Positions 57,428-64,000 of a stretch of DNA of 64,000 nt are shown one piece after another. This DNA is from Cladocopium goreaui (taxonomy: Eukaryota > Sar > Dinophyceae > Suessiales > Symbiodiniaceae): the NCBI GenBank assembly GCA_947184155.2, contig CAMXCT020006642.1, forward strand, positions 202,001-266,000, written 5' to 3'. Each line of letters starts with the position of its first letter. Position 1 is the stretch's first letter. Made by a program: the position numbers and the translations under genes. A model generated the notes under the pieces. The model saw nothing but the letters and a program-made list of their open reading frames with translations, did not search any database and had not been told where the DNA came from.

Positions 57428-58860
57428 CATATATATATATATTATAATATTATATATACATTTACATTTACATTTACATAAAATTATAGATGTATAACAA
57501 TACATATAACAATATATCTATATGTGTGTCTATATGAATATTATATGTATATGGCAGTGTGTCAAAACCTTGTACCCCTGTAGTTCACATCAAAATAGCT
57601 GGGATTTATGGATGGTCATTCCCCTAAAAATGGTGTCTATATAGGTATTGATCCATAGCCATATATATTATAATATTATACATTTACATTTACATAAAAT
57701 TATAGATGTATAACCATACATATAACAATATATCTATATGTGTGTGTGTATATTAATATTATATATATGGCAGTGTGTCAAAACCTTGTACCCCTGTAGT
57801 TCACATCAAAATAGCTGGGATTTATGGATGGTCATTCCCCTAAAAATGGTATCTATATAGGTATTGATCCATAGCCATATATATATTATAATATTATACA
57901 TTTACATTTACATAAAAATTATAGATGTATAACAATACATATAACAATATATCTATATGTGTGTGTATATTAATATTATATATATATATGGCAGTGTGTC
58001 AAAACCTTGTACCCCTGTAGTTCACATCAAAATAGCTGGGATTTATGGATGGTCATTCCCCTAAAAATGGTATCTATATAGGTATTGATCCATAGCCATA
58101 TATATTATAATATTATACATTTACATTTACATAAAATTATAGATGTATAACCATACATATAACAATATATCTATATGTGTGTGTATATTAATATTATATA
58201 CATATGGCAGTGTGTCAAAACCTTGTACCCCTGTAGTTCACATCAAAATAGCTGGGATTTATGGATGGTCATTCCCCTAAAAATGGTATCTATATAGGTA
58301 TTGATCCATAGCCATATATATTATAATATTATACATTTACATTTACATAAAAATTATAGATGTATAACAATACATATAACAATATATCTATATGTGTGTA
58401 TATTAATATTATATATATGGCAGTGTGTCAAAACCTTGTACCCCTGTAGTTCACATCAAAATAGCTGGGATTTATGGATGGTCATTCCCCTAAAAATGGT
58501 ATCTATATAGGTATTGATCCATAGCCATATATATTATAATATTATACATTTACATTTACATAAAATTATAGATGTATAACCATACATATAACAATATATC
58601 TATATGTGTGTGTGTATATTAATATTATATATATATGGCAGTGTGTCAAAACCTTGTACCCCTGTAGTTCACACCAAAATAGCTGGGATTTATGGATGGT
58701 CATTCCCCTAAAAATGGTATCTATATAGGTATTGATCCATAGCCATATATATATATATTATAATATTATACATTTACATTTACATAAAATTATAGATGTA
58801 TAACCATACATATAACAATATATCTATATATATATATATGTGTGTATTAATATTATATAT
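57428..58860. repeat. Tandem array of ~216-bp units, six copies
   Basis: GGCAGTGTGTCAAAACC starts at 57553, 57769, 57990, 58206, 58419 and 58637, giving periods of 213-221. Each unit holds a conserved ~115 bp element (to GATCCATAGCC) and a ~100 bp AT-rich part (CATTTACATTTACATAAA, ATAGATGTATAAC, CAATATATCTATATGTG). Length differences come from TA and TG runs. The conserved part also occurs singly at 31037 and, diverged, at 59946. Confidence 0.95.
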
Positions 58861-58869
58861 ATATATATG

Positions 58870-58950
58870 GGATGAACATCCATAAATCCCAGCTATGACT
58901 TGGGGTTCACGGCACGGTACCAGGGTTTTGACCCATCCCCGTATGAATAT
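58870..58950 (-). repeat. Inverted, diverged family 8 copy at the array end
   Basis: CATAAATCCCAGCTATGA, then GGTACCAGGGTTTTGACCC, is the reverse complement of the unit's first half, somewhat diverged. The array therefore ends facing an inverted copy. Confidence 0.65.
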
Positions 58951-59945
58951 CATAACTCGCCAAGTGGATTCCCTCACCTCGGTGGATTCCCAGGCAGCAG
59001 CCCAGTGAGCCCCACTGTCCTTCTTGCCTGGCGAAATGGGCATATCATGGGGAGATGGGCAGATAAGCCATGTTAATATATGTTAATATGTTATGAAATG
59101 GACATCTAGCCATTTAAGATCATTTAAATATATGGATTTCCATGGGGATATGATGGGCATAGTGGCATAGTGGCAATATAACCAATGATATATGGAGGAA
59201 ACCATGTTGATATCTTGTTGAGTGGCGAAATCAACCATTAAGATCAGCAAATTATGATGGGTATAAGCAATATGATGGGTATGTAACCAATGTTAGTATG
59301 TTGTTTCAACAGAGACTTCACCATTTAAATTGGGATAGAATAGAATGTGGTGTGATGGGTATAGAACCAATGATGTATGTGGATGCTATTCTTTGGGAAT
59401 CAAACTTGGCTGGCTGAAAAATCCCGGAACTAAGTGGAGGTTTATAGATGGGAAAGACATTGAACTAAATGGGTGATGGGTGACTTTCAATTGCAGTGTC
59501 TGGTTACCGTCAGGCAATGGAAGAATCATGGTGATTCAATGGTATTTAGCCAACCTTTACGGGGATATTAAACTTGGCATAAAAGAGCAACAATTGAAAA
59601 TCATATATTGGAAAACCCCCACCGTGACTAATCTTCGCGAATCTTGGATGGGAACATGTCTTAGATCTGTTAGATGCATGGCCAATCTTGGATGCGCATT
59701 GTTGAAAGCCTCTCGGGAAAGGTGATTCCTAGTTCATGGATAAGGATAACAATCGACCAACTGGGTTTTTGAAAGTGTGACGGGTCTAGTGTTTGGATGC
59801 AATTACATGTATAATCTTATACACATGTGCATGGCTAATCTTAGATACCTGCAATTCATATGTATGTACGTATTTGATTGCTATCAAATATGTCCTCATT
59901 TCTCCCACAAACTCAATCACTAAGCTACACAACCAAGCTTTACCC
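58951..59945. other. AT-rich spacer with a solo family 4-like end
   Basis: GGGAATCAAACTTGGCTGGC at about 59394 resembles one end of family 4. A plus frame of 81 codons at 59480-59725 has no motif. Confidence 0.4.
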
Positions 59946-60040
59946 AAATATGGGAATGTGTCAAAGGCCTGGTACGTTGTGCTTCACATCCCCCATCCCC
60001 AAAAAGTTGCCAGAATAGTTGTCAGGTTGGGATGTGAATA
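59946..60040. mobile_element. Diverged single family 8 copy
   Basis: ATATGGGAATGTGTCAAAGG, CTGGTACG and CTTCACATCCCCC correspond in order to the family 8 unit start, but with many substitutions. Confidence 0.4.
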
Positions 60041-60241
60041 AGAAACCAATTCTGGGGATGTTTAGTATCGACCATGAGCTCAGAGTACTAGAACTTTGTG
60101 GAAAAAAGGCCTGTGGGCAATGCTTGCACTCTCTTACACCAATACTTGCAAGTTCAAGTAACAGTAGCCAAGTTTCAAGTTTGTTGTGGACTAGGGAATG
60201 CCAGTTTCCCCCGCCAAATATGGTATTTATAGGTTCTGATC

Positions 60242-60400
60242 TGTGCCATGGTCAAAATATCATATATATATATACTGTATATATATATATATATATGGGG
60301 TACGGTATGCATGCCATCCCATCATGGGAAACCAAATGTAAAAACGGCTTGATGACCATCCCCCACTGAGCAGGCTACTCAAGTTTTGACCATGGCACAT
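60242..60400. mobile_element. Small TIR element, family 5 (TGTGCCATGGTCAAAA), 159 bp
   Basis: TGTGCCATGGTCAAAA at the left pairs exactly with TTTTGACCATGGCACA at the right. The interior holds a TA run and TGGGATGGCATGCATACCG-like sequence. Single copy in the window. Confidence 0.75.
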
Positions 60401-60537
60401 GTTTTTGGCAGTTACAGGTACCCTACATGTAATTGACACTAGTCGATATTTGGAATCCAACATATTTAGAACATTAGATATGTTGTTCATGCTATTTCTG
60501 GACACCTCGATATTTGTACATGTCTAGATATTTCTCC

Positions 60538-60615
60538 TACTGTGGTAAACCCAATAATAAACCGTCCCCAAAATCACCATGTTTGTCGGTTTATGGCATC
60601 GGGTTTCCCACATTA
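60538..60615. mobile_element. Small TIR element, family 6 (TACTGTGGTAAACCC), 78 bp
   Basis: TACTGTGGTAAACCCAATAA with AAACCG pairs imperfectly with CGGTTTATGGCATCGGGTTT and CCCACATTA. A related end occurs near 53645-53670. Confidence 0.65.
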
Positions 60616-60740
60616 CTGATATTAGGAGGTTGTCTGGAAATAGGGCTACCCCACGTCATCATCCATTTTAGATTAGGATTTTCCATGAAATAAACCAGCG
60701 AGCTTGGGGTATCCCCATTGATGGAACCCCCATAGTGTGT

Positions 60741-60842
60741 TTCATTGGATTGGTTTAAGGGGAAATTTACAGGATAACCCCATATTTAACGGTAAAAAAC
60801 CATGGTTTCCTGAGGATTTTCCCTCAAACCAATCCAATGAAT
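60741..60842. mobile_element. Small TIR element, family 7 (TTCATTGGATTGGTTTAAGG), 102 bp
   Basis: CATTGGATTGGTTTAAGGG at the left pairs with CCCTCAAACCAATCCAATGA at the right. A diverged solo end, CATTGGGTTGGTTCAAGGG, lies at 37917. Confidence 0.8.
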
Positions 60843-60937
60843 GTGCCCAAATTCCTAAATATCTGTCCGTTGGGAAAACGCAGTGTCCATTGGGTTGTCA
60901 CCGTTGTCACCGTTGTCACCGTTGTCACCGTTGTCAC

Positions 60938-61016
60938 CTTCAGCTGTGCGCCGCGCCGCGCGGAGCCAGGCGGCCGCCGCAGGGGAGCTTTCTACCTGGA
61001 CACAGCTAATAGCCTC
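60938..61016 (-). CDS. Candidate exon abutting a TIR element
   Basis: On the minus strand, GTTGGATTACAG|GAG, whose acceptor lies in the end of the family 4 element 61010-61120, opens a frame. It encodes EAISCVQVESSPAAAAWLRA and then ARRTAEG, closing at GCTGAAG|GTGACAACG. A second acceptor, TGTGTCCAG, lies 21 bp inside. The segment is very GC-rich. The donor sits at the start of a CCGTTGTCA 9-mer array (60900-60938), each unit of which repeats a GT donor-like word. Confidence 0.38.
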
Positions 61017-61120
61017 CTGTAATCCAACGTGGCTTGCTGGAAAATCCACCATTTATAGAGGAGTGTCCCAGCTATAAACCTTAGCTTGGGGGCTTGGCCA
61101 CGTTTGAGTACCAGAGGGTA
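61010..61120. mobile_element. Small TIR element, family 4, copy b
   Basis: TA-GCCTCCTGTAATCCAACG at the left pairs with CGTTTGAGTACCAGAGGG-TA at the right, with GTGGC/GCCAC adjacent. It matches copy a at 50972-51088, including the GTAGCTAT...CCATAAGAACA flank. Confidence 0.75.
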
Positions 61121-61169
61121 GCTATAGCTAAGCCATAAGAACATATTCATAGGAGACTATCATCCATGG

Positions 61170-61640
61170 ATTAACGAAGAATATATATATTGTATATATA
61201 TATATTTATTGTATTATATATATATTATATTATATATATATATTATATTATATATATATTATATTATATTATATTATATTATATTACATTATATTATATT
61301 ATATTAAATTATATTATATTATATTATATTGTATTATATATTACATATATATATATATTATATATATTATATATATTATATATTATATATATTATATATT
61401 ATATATATATTATATTATTTATAAATATATATATATATATTATATTATATTATATTATAATATATTATATTATATTATGTTATATCATATTGTATTATAT
61501 TATATTATAATATATTATATTATATTATGTTATATCATATTATATTATGTTATATTATATTTTATTATATTATATGTTATTATATTTTATTTTATTATAT
61601 TATATTATATTATATCATATTATATTATATTATATATAAA
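61170..61640. repeat. TATAT / ATTAT microsatellite block
   Basis: About 470 bp of TATTA, TATAT and TTATA units. A direct repeat of about 55 bp (TATATTATAATATATTATAT) is seen at 61440-61560. Ile/Tyr-rich frames are artefacts. Confidence 0.95.
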
Positions 61641-62900
61641 CAGCTCACCACTATTATTGACAATTGCTGTAACCGCTATTATCATAGTAGATTATGAAAC
61701 ATGCTTAAAGGAACTAATATTTGATCCTCTATTTCATAATCTATAGTTGACTGGATTATGCAAGGTAGCGGCGGATCATTAAACAGTTGACTAGTTAGGT
61801 GACTATTACCCAAAGGTATACGTAGCGTAGATTTCTCCTTGGAGCATCCTGGTTTCACCTGTGGTAAGTGACTGTTACCAACTCTCTCTATCAATAATAT
61901 TGTGTACAGTATTCATACTGGACAACATAGTAATATATGTGGGTATTCCAGACAATGACCCGTGTATAACTGTGGATACGCCGTATAACACTGGGTATCA
62001 AGAAGATTATATAATTGTGGTCAGTACCCTTTTACTAACTGGCATTCAGATCCAAGTATGCAAAATGAAACAAATGATTGATATCCATTGCAAAAGTACA
62101 CAGAATTAGAAATAGAAGAGAACAAAGAGAAATATAGAATGGAACAATGACGTGTTTTCCCAAAACAGGAGAGGTAGATTTAAATGAAATAAATGCGCAA
62201 AGTGTGCACTTGCGAGTGCGCGACATGTTGCTAAAGATTTGGTGATAGTTGAAGGTGTCTGTTGGTGATGGTTGCCAACGTTGCCGCACGCCAGGAACGA
62301 ACAGTTGGTTGTCATCCTTCTTGTGGCCACTGGACTCCAAATGACTGGCTAAAATCGACCTGCTTAAACAGCTGGTCAGTTTGAACTGTGAAAACCATCC
62401 AATTTAGTGATGATATCATCTCTTGTCGGCCATATCATCTAAATTTCTTGATTGAATCCATCGTTGTCATCTTTGGGCTGAACGTTCCAAAATGTGCGGC
62501 AACAAATATTGTTTGAACCATCCTCATCCATGACTCAGTGCCTCCGTCGTTTCACTCTCGGGTAGTCTGCTGGCAATTCCTGACTCACACTGCACAGGCC
62601 CCAGACTTGTCTCCAACAATCAATGGCCCAAAAGTTCCGGGTCAAACCGATGTTACAGCCAATAATGTCCTTTTGGCAAAAATAGAGGGGCCGGTTTGGT
62701 ATACCATGAATCATCATTTACCTGTTGTCAAAGGGGCAAACAAAACCCTCTATTAATCAACCAATGGGAAAAGGACATGTATGGACTGAGTTACAGCGCC
62801 CCAAATGTGAGCTCAGCGCCCCAAGGTGAACTGATCCATGGCCATAGCAATACGTCCATCATGGGCATTTCCGAATGCGCGATCATTTCCCCAATATTTA
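61641..62900. other. Spacer, no firm gene
   Basis: Two frames look mildly protein-like: plus 62538-62756 (72 codons) and minus 62035-62340 (101 codons). Neither has a motif or splice pair. Confidence 0.35.
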
Positions 62901-62960
62901 GGGTTGTCTCAGAATTTGGAAACCCCAACTCCCTTTGTTTACCATAAATCGAGACAACCC
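62901..62960. mobile_element. 60-bp hairpin, possible miniature element
   Basis: GGGTTGTCTC and GAGACAACCC form perfect inverted ends around 40 bp that include TTTGGAAACCCC. Flanking TA duplication is not clear. Confidence 0.4.
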
Positions 62961-63384
62961 CATTTCTTACTGTACAGTACCATATGAGGGTGGTTTGAGA
63001 CGAAAGTATGTACGTTTTAGTACGTTTTACACCACCAAACTTTTCAACTTAACACCTTCAGGGGTTTCTGGGAGGGGGACGTTCCACAATTTCACTACCA
63101 TGCACCACCTTTCCAAGTTTCTTGAAAAGCATTGCTCCACTGTGGTGTATGCCACAGCGCACAGCAGCAAAGCGAGCAGCGGTCGCGGAGTTGCCATTTT
63201 GCGATTTTGTTTTGCAGCTCTTGGATGGAAGTTTGCTCCCAAAATTCAAAAAAACTACGTGAGTGCGAGGTCGAGGACATTTATCGAATGTTTTCCTCTC
63301 CTGCATCTGGTTTCTTCAATGATGGTCTACTATGGTCTACTATGGTCTACTCTTTTGCTGCTTTCGATTTCAACATGCTTTTGA
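62935..63384 (+). other. Protein-like open frame of 149 codons
   Basis: This non-repetitive plus frame includes HHLSKFLEKHCSTVVYATAH and CFAALGWKFAPKIQKNYVSA, and a hydrophobic C-terminus. No family is recognised. A second plus frame (63132-63461) overlaps. Confidence 0.28.
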
Positions 63385-63399
63385 CACACAAGTCTTTTT

Positions 63400-64000
63400 C
63401 CAGCTTGAAATTGAAGGCAAGCCTGGGGAAGCTTCAGCATTCCCAGCATTGCTATAGCTAGCATGCTATAGCTAACAGCTAAGACCAAAAAGGGTCAGGA
63501 TTCCATGGATGACCTGTTCGACGACTCACTGGAAAAACACCTGGCTTTGTTCGAAAATATTAAAAGAACAAATATGTTGTTCAAAAACATTGAAAAAAAT
63601 AAGTGGTTTTAACATTTTAACGGTCTTTGCAATCGGTGGCACCCCGTGTTCAGACAAACCTTGAGTTTGGCCATCTGCTCTTGGAAAACCTGAGGACCCC
63701 GACAAGGCACCACTGCTTGGCAGCCTGTAAGTTCCTGATATCGGAGATGATTGATTTGATTTCAGGGGAAAAACATCTACAGCAAAAAGTGGCTTTTCAA
63801 CCATCCAAACGTGTGTGTTTTGACAGTTTTCAGGTTCATGTATATAAACCAATTCTTCGAATGGTCAAAAGATGAAAGAAATGCTAAATTGGGGAGCACC
63901 ACAAGATATCACAACTCTACCCTCCAAAGTGGGAGGAATCCAACTAGAAATTGTGGTTTAAATCTTCCAACTAACATGACGACCTGGCCATGAGGGGGGG
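63400..64000. other. Window end, overlapping frames without support
   Basis: A minus frame of 108 codons (63526-63852) and a plus frame of 82 codons (63627-63875) overlap. GCTATAGCTAGCATGCTATA (63450-63470) is a short palindromic patch. Confidence 0.35.

Overview
The window looks like eukaryotic nuclear DNA from a large, repeat-rich genome, most likely an alga and plausibly a dinoflagellate. The signs are short GC-rich exon islands in long AT-rich introns, possible splice junctions of AG|G type, many kinds of microsatellite and minisatellite, small terminal-inverted-repeat (TIR) transposons, and retroposon relics broken by frameshifts. I see no bacterial operon structure, rRNA, tRNA or CRISPR array. 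The dinoflagellate assignment is an inference: no spliced-leader relic or organism-specific gene was found.

Region 1 (1-15.5 kb) is mostly low-complexity DNA: a purine-rich tract, TCTA arrays, a 1.4 kb heptamer satellite, CAG/CTG-type trinucleotide blocks and CAGA arrays. Decayed coding relics lie on the minus strand around 8.5-10 kb.

Region 2 (15.5-21.1 kb) holds a retroposon-like cluster. A 3.2 kb minus-strand coding region, broken by several frameshifts, starts with a Pro/Gln-rich protein and runs into a conserved tail carrying a perfect hairpin. A second tail copy lies at 15.5 kb. Two diverged direct repeats flank the coding region, and a second hairpin family shows a compensatory base-pair change.

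Region 3 (21-28 kb) is minisatellite-rich: two 16-bp-unit arrays with a shared, permuted flank, a ~200 bp tandem triplication, a 72-bp-unit array and a GATGTGAA-type array.

Region 4 (28-64 kb) is more AT-rich and differs in character. It carries at least seven families of small TA-flanked inverted-repeat elements. It also has a 2.27 kb satellite of strict 10 bp period, a sixfold tandem amplification of a ~216 bp unit, and a series of minus-strand exon candidates between 61.0 and 32.6 kb. Those exons encode Ala/Leu-rich helical peptides, one of them resembling an armadillo (ARM) repeat, and may form one gene about 28 kb long. A few plus-strand exon candidates (27.9, 29.2, 33.4-33.6 kb) and a CCHC zinc-knuckle fragment (50.5 kb) also occur.

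The most interesting signal is the main small-element family. Its inverted ends carry a GTAA donor-like and a TTACCAG acceptor-like sequence, copies lie beside exon candidates, and one copy appears to supply an exon's acceptor. This is what introner-type elements, transposons that create introns, would look like. No complete gene can be called with high confidence. Exon boundaries are read from splice-like motifs and open frames only.
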